DNA of 64,000 nucleotides from Desulfocarbo indianensis (GTDB taxonomy: Bacteria > Desulfobacterota > Desulfarculia > Desulfarculales > Desulfarculaceae). Shown one piece after another: positions 27,608 to 35,643 of the stretch; the stretch's first letter is position 1, and each line of letters opens with the position of its first letter. The stretch is taken from positions 1,268,001-1,332,000 of the forward strand of contig LBMP01000001.1 of the NCBI GenBank assembly GCA_001184205.1, given 5' to 3'. The notes beneath the pieces are model-generated. The model did not search any database and had not been told where the DNA came from. It saw nothing but the letters and a program-made list of their open reading frames with translations. The position numbers were made by a program, and so were the translations under genes.

Positions 27608-27779
27608 TCCGTTTTGCTTCGTCCTTTGGGACACCTAAATATAAAATATACAAAATATCAATTATAAAATACACAAGCTCCTTCCCGGCCTCAAGGTGGA
27701 AAGCCTTGCCGCCCCATGGCCGCGGGACCATGAGCCGGGATTTTCAGCGGCCTGGCGAATTGGCCGGAGCGGGTTTGCT

Positions 27780-27808
27780 TTGGCCGTGGAATCGGCTTTT
27801 GCGATAAT
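27780..27808 (+). promoter_or_regulatory. Candidate sigma70 promoter of the TonB receptor gene
   Basis: TTGGCC, 17 bases, GATAAT. A TTGACA hexamer follows at 27811-27816 but has no good -10 partner. The leader RNA described below begins about 60 nt downstream. Confidence 0.4.
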
Positions 27809-27873
27809 TCTTGACATCGCCGCGCAAGTGTTGGATTGTTCCAAAATAAGCGGGGGATTAATGTGTTCAACGA

Positions 27874-27955
27874 ATGAATACGCATAGATACTCCCTATAA
27901 GAAGTCCCACGGGGACCGTCCCTAACGGCAGGCCGCCTAACCGCCTGCCATTCAT
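27874..27955 (+). ncRNA. Structured 5' leader, candidate riboswitch of unknown class
   Basis: ATGAAT (27874-27879) pairs with ATTCAT (27950-27955) and encloses three hairpins: ATAG/CTAT (27884-27898), GTCCC-ACG-GGGAC (27904-27916) and GGCAGGC/GCCTGCC (27927-27949). This makes a four-way junction. A second GTCCC at 27918 could compete for GGGAC, and the CCGCC at 27941 could pair with the terminator's GGCGG. I could not match it to a named class; NiCo riboswitches also form four-way junctions, but the match was not verified. Confidence 0.55.
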
Positions 27956-27960
27956 GAAAA

Positions 27961-28025
27961 GAAAGCCACCAACGGCTCTCGACCGCCTGAAGGCGGGGAG
28001 GCGCGGGGGTGGTTTCTTTTTTTTT
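27961..28025 (+). terminator. Leader terminator (attenuator) upstream of the TonB receptor
   Basis: GAAA-g-CCACC pairs with GGTGGTTTC around an inner CCGCC-TGAA-GGCGG hairpin, followed by nine T. It ends 17 nt before the receptor ATG, so it must be bypassed for the receptor to be expressed. This is the hallmark of transcription-attenuating leaders. Confidence 0.85.
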
Positions 28026-28042
28026 AGGAGGGGAAGAGGAAC

Positions 28043-30154
28043 ATGCTTGCGAAATATTCACGAAGACGGCCCGCCAGGCTGCTGGGTTGCTTGCTGGCCG
28101 GCTGTCTGGTCCTGGCGGCGCCCCTGGCCGGCTCCGCCTCGGAGCCGGCGCGGGAAAAACCGCCGCAGGCCCTGAAACTGGACGAGATCACGGTGATCTC
28201 CACCCAGCCCGGCGTGGAGATCGCCCCGGACAAGACCGTTATCAAGATGGACGAGTTCCAAAGGCCCGCCGGGGTGCGGACCCTCACCGACGTGCTCACC
28301 GAAATCGGCGGGGTGGACGTGCAGCGCATCAACCCGCTCATGGCCAGCCCCGGCGACGAGGTGTCCATCCGCGGGCTCAACGAAGGCCGCATGGTCATCG
28401 AGATCGACGGCCGCCGGGTGAACCACACCGGCCACTCCGGCCGCTACATCGTGGACTGGTCCACCCTGAACATGGACGACGTGGAGCGCATCGAAATCAT
28501 CCGGGGAGGCCATTCGGTGCTGCATCCCTTCGCCATCGGCGGGGTGATAAACATCATCACCAAAAAAGGCAAGAGGACCGAAGACGCCAAGCCGGACATG
28601 AAGGTGGAGGGCGGCTACGGCAGCTTTGACACCCGCTTCGGCGCGGCCAGCGTCAACGGCGGGGCGGGCAAGTTCATCGGCTACAACATCTCGGCCTCCG
28701 AGGGCGAGACCGACGGCTACCTGCGCAACAACTACCAGAAGAATAGAAGCATCAACGGGCATCTGAGCTTTTATCTGCCCAAGGACATGACGCTCAGCTT
28801 CGGGGTCAAGCATTCCAACGTGGAGTACGGCTATCCCGTGCTCAACGATCCTTCCCGAGCCGACTGGGACCCCAGCTATCCCACCTTCAAGGGCACCGCC
28901 GACCAACTCAGGCACATTCCCCCCACCACCCAGCTCCCCGGCGGCGCCACGCCTTACTGGAGCCGGGACACCACCTACCTGGACTTGATCTTCACCGCCC
29001 CGGTCTTCGGCGGCGAGTTCAAGCTGCACGGCTTTTCCACCGAGGGCAAACGCTGGAACCATTATTACCGGGGCGAGACCTTCAACCAGGATTTCTCCGA
29101 CGACCTCACCAGGGGCGTGATCGCCCAGATGAGCGATCTCAAGATCGGCGATCATCACAGCCTGACCTTCGGCGCGGAATACCAGGAATTGGGCATGCCC
29201 AATCAGGAGAACCAGACCATCGGCTGGCCCCGCATAGAAAACGCGGTCTACCGGGTCACCTCGTTTTACATCCAGGACGTGATGCGCTACGGCCGCTGGA
29301 CCGTCACGCCGGGCGTGCGCTACTACAACGTGGAAATGGACACCTATTACGCCTGGTTTGAGCAGGGCAAGGATGCGGCGGATTGGCCGGTGGAGGGTAA
29401 GAAGCAAAGCGAGGACGATTTCTACCCCAGCCTGAAGGTCGATTATCAGGCTTCGCCGGACACGGCCCTGTACGCGGCGGTGAGCCGCTCCTACCGATTG
29501 CCCTGCCCGTGAGACTACTATTGGTGGGCGCGGTGCGCCCGCGAGGACAATCAGGAATTAAGGCCCGAATCGGCCTGGGAATACGAACTGGGCATCATCC
29601 AGGACTGGCGACCGGTGACCTATAGGGCCGCCGTCTTTTACTATGACATCAAGGACTTCATCAACGACAACGGCATCACGTCCCCCGGCAGCGGCCTGGG
29701 TTCCGACTGCCTCTACAACATTCCCCACGTAAAACTTTACGGCCTGGAGCTGGAGACCTCCTTGCGCATGGGCAAGCGTTTCAGCGCCACGGTTTCCTAT
29801 GTCTACCAGCAGGTGGACGCGGACCAAACCCAATACGACGAGGACTGGACTTATTACCTGCCCGAGCTGCTGCCCAAGCACAAGGTCAAGTTCCTGGGCC
29901 GCTACGAAATGTGGAAGGACGGGTTCCTGCAAGTTTCCGGCCGCCTGGTGGGCGAGCGCCAGGCGCAGAAGGGCGAAACCCTGGACGCCTACACGGTGCT
30001 GGACGCGGGGCTTGAGCAACGCTTCCATCTCGGCGGCACGGAATTCTCCGCCGGGGCCTATGTCAACAACCTTTTGGGCGAGGAGTATCAGGAGCAAGCC
30101 GGCTATCAGATGCCCCGCCAGGTCTACGGCCTGCGCCTGAGCGCCAAATTCTAA
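28043..30154 (+). CDS. TonB-dependent receptor with in-frame TGA, probable selenoprotein (703 aa, Sec490)
   Basis: Signal peptide about 1-34, plug about 45-165 (DEITVISTQPGV, VSIRGLNEGRMVIEIDGRR, VERIEIIRGGHSVLHPFAIGG), then barrel. TGA at 29510-29512 lies in YRLPCP-U-DYYWWARCAR. The same frame continues 213 codons through normal barrel sequence (WEYELGIIQDWRPVTYRAAV) to the aromatic end LRLSAKF at 30154, so receptor homology spans the TGA. A GGGCGC-GGT-GCGCCC hairpin starts 13 nt after it. Cys488, U490 and Cys496 cluster at a surface turn and could bind metal or do redox chemistry. The alternative is a single nonsense mutation. AGGAGGGG precedes the ATG. Confidence 0.8.
29526..29540 (+). promoter_or_regulatory. 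SECIS-like hairpin after the TGA at 29510
   Basis: GGGCGC-GGT-GCGCCC, a perfect six-pair stem with a GGU loop. The loop starts 19 nt after the TGA. Bacterial SECIS elements typically place a loop beginning with G/GG about 16-37 nt downstream. The stem is the same as that behind the CC/Se gene at 40 kb. Confidence 0.7.
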
Positions 30155-30164
30155 GGAAAGGCTG

Positions 30165-31136
30165 ATGAGAAAAAGCAACGAGTATAAACGCAAGCGTTGG
30201 GGCGCGGCCGCCGGGGTGGTCCTGGCCATAGCGGCCCTATGCTGGATGATCGCGCCGCAGATGGCCGGCGCCTGGGGTAGGGGGGCGTTCTACGTGATCG
30301 GCACCGGCCCGGCCGGGCCCCAGACCGCCACCCTGCAAGCCTTGGAAACCATGAAGAAGATGGACGCCATCATCGCCGACGAAAGGCACGCCAAGCTTTT
30401 CGCCGACTACATCGGCAAGGCCCCGCTGCTCTTCGACCCCTGGAAGGGCCGCTGGGATTACAAGGGCAAGCCCTACAACAAGCTGAACCCAAAAGAGCTG
30501 GCCGAGTTCCAGGTGGAGCGTTTCAAGGGCCGCGACCGCAACGTGGCCCGGATCAAGGAGCTATTGGCCCAGGGCAAGAACGTGGGCCTCCTGGATTCGG
30601 GCAATCCCTGCCTGTTCGGGCCCAGCCACTGGTACGTGGAGCACTTGGATCCGGCCGACCTGGTGGTGATAGCCGGCATGGGCTGCGACGCGGCGGGCAT
30701 GGCCGCCCTGAAAAGAAGCGCCATCCCGGCCCACGGAGCCCGCTTCGTGGTGCAGACCGCGCCGTTTTTCCTGGCCGGGCGCGAATCGCCGGACATGAGC
30801 TTCGACCCCGATGATCCCAAGGCGGCTGAGGCCCTGGCCGATTTGGCCAAGCACGAGCACACCATGGTGCTCTACATGGCCCTCAAGGAGCCTGAAAAGC
30901 TGTTCAAGAGCCTGGGCCGCTTTCTGCCGGCCGACATGCCGGCGGCCTGCGTGTTCTGGGCGGGCTATCCGGAAAAGGAGCGGGTGGTGCGCGGCACGGT
31001 GGGCGATCTGGGCCCCAAGCTGGCCCAGGACCCGGAGCGCTTCATGGGGCTTTTGTTCATCGGCCGTTTTCTGGAGGGCAAGCCCTACGAAGCGGCCATG
31101 CGCCGCGGCCAGGCCAAGGGCGTGAAAAAGCAATAG
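30165..31136 (+). CDS. Membrane-anchored or exported tetrapyrrole (corrin/porphyrin) methylase-like protein
   Basis: 323 residues. A basic N-terminus and one hydrophobic segment (about 13-35, ending QMAGAW) act as a signal peptide or anchor. The rest is a TP_methylase domain: FYVIGTGPAGPQTATLQALE (as in CobA/CbiF-type enzymes), the LDSGNPCLFGPSHWYVE substrate/SAM loop and VVIAGMG. The family C-methylates uroporphyrinogen-derived rings using SAM in the cytoplasm, so export is puzzling; it may have been recruited to bind a tetrapyrrole. It starts 10 nt after the TonB receptor, hence same operon. Confidence 0.87.
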   Translation: MRKSNEYKRKRWGAAAGVVLAIAALCWMIAPQMAGAWGRGAFYVIGTGPAGPQTATLQALETMKKMDAIIADERHAKLFADYIGKAPLLFDPWKGRWDYKGKPYNKLNPKELAEFQVERFKGRDRNVARIKELLAQGKNVGLLDSGNPCLFGPSHWYVEHLDPADLVVIAGMGCDAAGMAALKRSAIPAHGARFVVQTAPFFLAGRESPDMSFDPDDPKAAEALADLAKHEHTMVLYMALKEPEKLFKSLGRFLPADMPAACVFWAGYPEKERVVRGTVGDLGPKLAQDPERFMGLLFIGRFLEGKPYEAAMRRGQAKGVKKQ

Positions 31137-31203
31137 ACATAAAGCGCGGGGCGTGAGCAAACGCTTGATGAACGGGCGGCTGCCCCGCGCCTTAAAAAAA
31201 CCG

Positions 31204-31234
31204 CCGGGAGGCCGCGCGACGGCCTCCCGGTTAT
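31204..31234. terminator. Bidirectional terminator
   Basis: CCGGGAGGCC/GGCCTCCCGG stem with a seven-base loop, flanked by an A run on the left and TTATTTT on the right. It separates the convergent methylase and SGNH-like genes. Confidence 0.85.
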
Positions 31235-31261
31235 TTTATCAAACCTTGGGCGCTAGGGGCC

Positions 31262-32113
31262 CTAGGGCTGTTCCGGCCCGGGCCAGCCGGCCAAACGGGC
31301 CAGCAGCCACCAGAAGGCCTTGCCCTTTTGCTGGCAGTTCAGCGGGCGGGAATGGGCGCAGTCGCAATCCTGGCAGGCTCCGGGGTTGCGCTGGCACCAC
31401 TGATCGGCCCAGTTGCCGCCGTCGAACTCGCAGCCGTCGTCGGCGTTGCGGTCCAGAAAATAATTGCCGTCCGGGTCGTAGCTCTCGATGTCGGCGAAAT
31501 CGAACAGGACCTTGTTGTGGGCCCGGCAATATTCCCTTATCTGGTTGTTGCGCTGGTTGAGGTTGCCGCCCTCGCCGCCGCCGTCCAGATGGCCGGTCAT
31601 GTAGACGAAGGTCACCTGGGGAAACTCAGCCTCCAGCTGGCTCATGAGGTTGAGGTAGGCGTCGATCTCCTCCGGGCTGGAGTCGGAGACCTGGCCGCAC
31701 CAGGACCAGACGACCACGTTGCGGTCCTGGCCCCCGCCGCGCAAGAGCTCCCTGGTGCGCGCCGCCCAGGCGGTGCGGTCGGGGCTGCCCAGGTCGCCTT
31801 CCGGCTCGCAATCGTGCAGGGAGAGCGCGCCGTCGGAGCCGTCCCAGTTAAAGGCGTACAAGCCCGATTGCCAGCTCAGCACCTCCATGCCGGTGATCAC
31901 CTGGCTGCCGTGGGAGGTATGGCCGTAGGCCAGGCGCAGGTTCTGCCGGGCCGCCTCGATCCACTCCTGGGGCACCTGGCTCAGGTCGGTGGCGGCGTGG
32001 TCGGCGATGATGGGTTGTTCCAGGGCTTGGGCCGCGGGCGCGAGGCCAAGAAAGGCCAGGATTGCCGCGGCCAACAGTATGGCCTTGAAGCGGGGTTTGG
32101 GATGGTTAGGCAA
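31262..32113 (-). CDS. Secreted protein with GHTSHGSQ motif, function unknown
   Basis: 283 residues from a TTG with GGAAAGGAG 7 nt upstream; the frame is open further, but an ATG at 32179 would put about 30 extra residues before the signal peptide (about 1-23, ending PAAQA). The mature part has LAYGHTSHGSQVITGM near the start, WSWCGQVSD, FVYMTGHLDGGGEGG, DFADIESYD and several paired Cys near the end. The fold suggests an SGNH-like hydrolase, but no catalytic Ser block is clear. Function not assigned. Confidence 0.75.
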   Translation of the reverse strand: MPNHPKPRFKAILLAAAILAFLGLAPAAQALEQPIIADHAATDLSQVPQEWIEAARQNLRLAYGHTSHGSQVITGMEVLSWQSGLYAFNWDGSDGALSLHDCEPEGDLGSPDRTAWAARTRELLRGGGQDRNVVVWSWCGQVSDSSPEEIDAYLNLMSQLEAEFPQVTFVYMTGHLDGGGEGGNLNQRNNQIREYCRAHNKVLFDFADIESYDPDGNYFLDRNADDGCEFDGGNWADQWCQRNPGACQDCDCAHSRPLNCQQKGKAFWWLLARLAGWPGPEQP

Positions 32114-32311
32114 GGCTCGGCTCCTTTCCGGCAATGGCACGTCCAATTGCTGATACGGCTGCCGGCCCCCAGGCCTCACGGTAGCCAGTTCTAAATAATG
32201 ATAGCAAAAACCTGTCGGCCATGGTCAATAAAAACGCCGGCTTAGGAAACCGGGCCAGCGGCGGGGCGAGGCGGTCAGCGAGGTGATGACGCTGCTTTTT
32301 GCCGGGAAGGG

Positions 32312-34306
32312 CTAGAGCAGGGTCAGGTCCCAGTTGAAAACCGAGGAGCGGCGGGCGCGGGGCAGGCCGGGGGGGGCGTCCTCGTGCAGATGGGCCAGCC
32401 AGACGTAGCCGGCGGCCATAAGCTCCTGGCGATGGTGGCTCAGATCCAAGGGCCAGCCGGGATACAGCCAGGTGTTCTGCCCGCGCCGCAGCAGCCAGAA
32501 GGCTTCCTTAAGAGGCGAGGTGAAGGGCTGGTTGGCGCGCACCCCGGCCAGGGGCCAGCGGGAGAGGCCCATGGGCCAGAAGCCCTCCAGCACCGCGCCC
32601 AGGGGCAGGGGGCTCTGCCGGGGCAGGTCCAGGATTTCCCGGCCGGAAAGCTCCGGCGAGACAAAGGCCCCGCCCAAGCCCAGGTCCTGGAGGATTTTCA
32701 GTTCGGCGGCGTTGGAGGCGTTGCAAAAGGGGCCGGCGATCAGCTCGCATGGGGCGCCGGCGAAAAAACCGGTCTGCCAGGGCGAGCCCAGGACAAAGCG
32801 CGAGGCCCCTTGGCGCAGGGCCTGTTCGATAAGCTCGCGCCATTGGGCTTCCTCGTCCGGCCAGATGACCGGCGGCAGCCACCACCACAGGCGGGCGGCT
32901 TCTCCTTTAGGCGCGGCCGGCAGGGATTGGGGGGTAAGCCAGAGGGCGTTGATCCCGGGCGCGCCTTTCCCTTGCCTCCCCGGCATTTGCCAGGCCAGAT
33001 GCATATCCAGGGGCCGGGGCCGGCGGTCCGCGCTGATGGCCGGCGGCAACTGGGGCGTGAAATCCACGGCCGCCGGCTCGCCGCCCTGGCAGCGCTCCAG
33101 CTTGGCCTGCCATTCCTTGAGCTTGGCGCTCAGCTCCGGCTCCCGGCGGTCGATGAGGAAAACCGGGGTGCCCGGCTTGGGGCTCTTGCCGCCCGGCGGG
33201 CGCAGGGCCAGGACCTTGCCCTTGGCCACCGGCCTGGACACCCTAGTGGTGAAATGCCAGGTCTCTTCCTCGTTGCCCACCCGCAGGAAATCGCCGCCGC
33301 TAAGCTCCACCCGGGGCCGAAAGCCGAAGCCAGGCCTGCCCGCCTTGGCCGAGGCGGCGATGGCGTGCACCTTGCCGATGAACAGGCCGGAGCTGGTGGG
33401 CTGGCCGGCCTGGGCCGGGGGGCGCTGTTTCTGGGGCAGGAAGGTGGCCTTGGTGCGAGGCCGGCCCAGGGCGTGGGCCAGGATGTCCTCGGCCTGGTTG
33501 CGGGCCCCGGAGTCGCCGGGATGGTCGCGCAGGAGCTTGTAGGCCGCCACCACGTGATAGACGTAGTGGGGGCCTTTCTTGCGGCCCTCTATCTTCCAGG
33601 AGACCACGCGCTCCAGGCTCATGAGCGCCTTGGTCAGCACGTCCAGGGAGAGGTCCTGGCAGGAAAAAAAGTTGGCGAAGGAGCCTTGCTGCTGATAGGT
33701 GCGGCGGCAGGGCTGCACGCAGCGCCCGCGCAGGCCGGACTTGCCGCCCAGGTAGCTGGACCAGTAGCAGCGCCCGGACACGCAATAGCACAAGGCCCCG
33801 TGAATGAACACCTCCAGGGCCAGGCCCTGAGGGCAGGCCTCAGCGCACTGGCGCACCTCCTCCAGGTTCAGCTCCCTGGGCAGGATGACCCTGGCCGCCC
33901 CCAGGCCGCCTGCCGCTTGCAGGGCCAGGGGGTGGGTGAGGTTGGCCAGGGTGGAAAGATGCAGCTCGCCGCTAAAGCCCGCCTGGCGGGCCAGCTCGAT
34001 GGCCCCCAGGTCTTGCAGGATCAGGGCGTCGGGCCGCGCGTCGCGGGTCAGCTTGGCGATGAGCCGGCCGGCCGAGGCCAGATCGCCCGGCTTCAGCAGG
34101 CTGTTCAGGGCCACATAGACCTTGCGGCCCTCCTGGTGGGCCAATTCCACCAGACGGGAAAGCTCGGCCAGGGAGAAGTTCTCGCTTTCCATGCGGGCGG
34201 TGAAGGCCTTGAGGCCCAGATACACCGCGTCGGCGCCGGCGGCCAAAGCCGCCAAAAGGGCGCCGCCGCCGCCCACCGGGGCCAGGATTTCAGGTCTCGC
34301 GGTCAC
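32312..34306 (-). CDS. Peptidase U32 family protein (RlhA/YhbU-like, long form)
   Basis: 664 residues from GTG. N-terminal TIM-barrel-like U32 domain beginning ILAPVGGGGALLAALAAGADAVYLG, with the Cys cluster HGALCYCVSGRCYWSS..GRCVQPCRR (about 168-200) that binds iron-sulfur in relatives. C-terminal extension of about 380 residues corresponds to the DUF3656-type region. U32 proteins include RlhA (23S rRNA C2501 hydroxylation) and TrhP (tRNA U34 hydroxylation), so an RNA-hydroxylation role is more likely than proteolysis. Stands alone, with gaps of about 200-300 nt on both sides. Confidence 0.93.
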   Translation of the reverse strand: MTARPEILAPVGGGGALLAALAAGADAVYLGLKAFTARMESENFSLAELSRLVELAHQEGRKVYVALNSLLKPGDLASAGRLIAKLTRDARPDALILQDLGAIELARQAGFSGELHLSTLANLTHPLALQAAGGLGAARVILPRELNLEEVRQCAEACPQGLALEVFIHGALCYCVSGRCYWSSYLGGKSGLRGRCVQPCRRTYQQQGSFANFFSCQDLSLDVLTKALMSLERVVSWKIEGRKKGPHYVYHVVAAYKLLRDHPGDSGARNQAEDILAHALGRPRTKATFLPQKQRPPAQAGQPTSSGLFIGKVHAIAASAKAGRPGFGFRPRVELSGGDFLRVGNEEETWHFTTRVSRPVAKGKVLALRPPGGKSPKPGTPVFLIDRREPELSAKLKEWQAKLERCQGGEPAAVDFTPQLPPAISADRRPRPLDMHLAWQMPGRQGKGAPGINALWLTPQSLPAAPKGEAARLWWWLPPVIWPDEEAQWRELIEQALRQGASRFVLGSPWQTGFFAGAPCELIAGPFCNASNAAELKILQDLGLGGAFVSPELSGREILDLPRQSPLPLGAVLEGFWPMGLSRWPLAGVRANQPFTSPLKEAFWLLRRGQNTWLYPGWPLDLSHHRQELMAAGYVWLAHLHEDAPPGLPRARRSSVFNWDLTLL

Positions 34307-34619
34307 GGCTCGTTATTCCCGCTGGTTGATGAAAATCGGTATTCCGTCTTCGAGGTTGCCCAAACCAAGTCTAGGGCCGGAGCGGATTTTTCGCCACCCT
34401 GGGTTTGAAGCTCCTCCGCCCACGGCCCCGCGCGCCGGACGGCGCTACTGCGGCCCGCGGGCCACGTGGTACAATAGGCTTGCGCCCGGAGCGGCATAGG
34501 GGTTAATTAATGGTTTCATAGTCTATTAGACTGGATTCACCCGCGCGGATACATAATCCAGAGCCCATGAGACGCCGGAGCTCCGGCGCCGACACTCTCA
34601 GGGACCAAAGGAGCTTTAA
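34307..34619. other. Intergenic with divergent promoters
   Basis: Gap between the U32 and CheV genes, which are transcribed away from each other. It includes a TACAAT hexamer at about 34471 and an AT-rich stretch GGTTAATTAATGG (34500-34512) before the CheV gene. No coding feature seen. Confidence 0.35.
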
Positions 34620-35573
34620 GTGGCCACACGCGACTTTCGTTCCAGAGGCGCCGACAACATGGCCGAGGTGGCCGAGTTTCTGCTCGGCGGCCAAAGCTTC
34701 GGCATCAACGGCTCCAAGATCAAGCAACTGGTGCCCTATGACGGCATCGAGGTCACCAAGCCACCCTTCAATCATCCCTCCATTACCGGGGTGTTCGTGT
34801 TCCGTGGGCAGACGGTGCCCCTGATAGACCTGAGTTCGTATCTGGGCCTGACCGACATCGGCCAGACCGAGCGCCGGGTGGTGGTGGTGACCGAGTTCAA
34901 CGAAATGACCACCGCCTTCGTGGCCGACAAGGTCAACCGCATCCACCGCAAGGCCTGGGCCGAGTTCAAGCCCATGGACACCTTTCTCGCCTCCAACGCG
35001 CCCCAGATCCTGGGCTCCATCACCATCGAGGAGCGCGAGATCCTGGTGCTGGATCTGGAGCAGATCGTCGGCGAGATATTCCCCGCCACGGTGAGCAACT
35101 ACGACGAAACCGCTTTCGCCGACCGCCCCAAGCTGGATAGCCGTTCCGAGGCCGTGGTGTTCTTCGCCGAGGATTCCTATATCATCCGCAGCCAATTGGC
35201 CAAGGTGTTGGCTTCCATCGGCTATGCGCAGTTGCAGGCCTTTGAGAACGGCAAGGTCTGCCTGGAGGCCATCAGAAGCCTCAAGGCCGAGGCCGAGGCC
35301 GCGGGCCAGGCCATCACCGAGCGCCTGCAATTGGTGGTCACCGACATCGAGATGCCGCAGATGGACGGCATGGTGCTTTGCCGCACCTTGAAGGCCGAGA
35401 TAGACCCCAAGCTGCCGGTGCTCATGTTCTCCTCGCTGATAAACGAGCAGGTGGCCAAGAAATGCCAGGATGCGGGGGCCGACGCCTGGGTGAGCAAGCC
35501 CCAGACCGACAAGCTGGTTAACCTCATCGACCAACTGGCCCTGGGGGTGGAGATCGCGGCGGCGGAAGCCTAG
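34620..35573 (+). CDS. CheV-type chemotaxis coupling protein (CheW-REC)
   Basis: 317 residues from GTG with AAAGGAG upstream. CheW domain (about 12-160, GVFVFRGQTVPLIDLSSYLGL) couples chemoreceptors to CheA. Receiver domain (about 178-305) has acidic pocket ED, phospho-acceptor Asp in VVTDIEMPQMDG, and Lys in VSKPQ. Phosphorylation by CheA would tune adaptation. It is monocistronic, followed by a strong terminator; no other che genes in the window. Confidence 0.95.
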   Translation: MATRDFRSRGADNMAEVAEFLLGGQSFGINGSKIKQLVPYDGIEVTKPPFNHPSITGVFVFRGQTVPLIDLSSYLGLTDIGQTERRVVVVTEFNEMTTAFVADKVNRIHRKAWAEFKPMDTFLASNAPQILGSITIEEREILVLDLEQIVGEIFPATVSNYDETAFADRPKLDSRSEAVVFFAEDSYIIRSQLAKVLASIGYAQLQAFENGKVCLEAIRSLKAEAEAAGQAITERLQLVVTDIEMPQMDGMVLCRTLKAEIDPKLPVLMFSSLINEQVAKKCQDAGADAWVSKPQTDKLVNLIDQLALGVEIAAAEA

Positions 35574-35600
35574 CCGCTTAATAGCAGCTGAGCGCAAGCA

Positions 35601-35634
35601 GCCGGCGGGGCGAACGGGCCCCGCCGGCTTTTTT
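35601..35634 (+). terminator. Rho-independent terminator of cheV
   Basis: Perfect 11-bp stem GCCGGCGGGGC/GCCCCGCCGGC followed by six T. The convergent methyltransferase gene ends 10 nt beyond. Confidence 0.92.
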
Positions 35635-35643
35635 CATGCCGCG

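Noticed and set aside
27904-27955. Molybdenum cofactor or NiCo riboswitch by name
   Set aside because: GGACCGTCCC and a four-way layout are suggestive, but the rest of neither consensus could be matched from memory; left as an unassigned leader.
28058-29407. 449-residue minus-strand frame
   Set aside because: Antisense shadow of the TonB receptor, composition typical of GC-rich reverse frames.
29615-30154. Separate gene for a TonB receptor C-terminal fragment
   Set aside because: Same frame as the upstream receptor, no ribosome site, and barrel sequence exists between the TGA and the first ATG.
32384-34408. 674-residue frame on the plus strand
   Set aside because: Antisense shadow of the U32 protein; Gly/Ala/Gln/Leu-rich with no domain.
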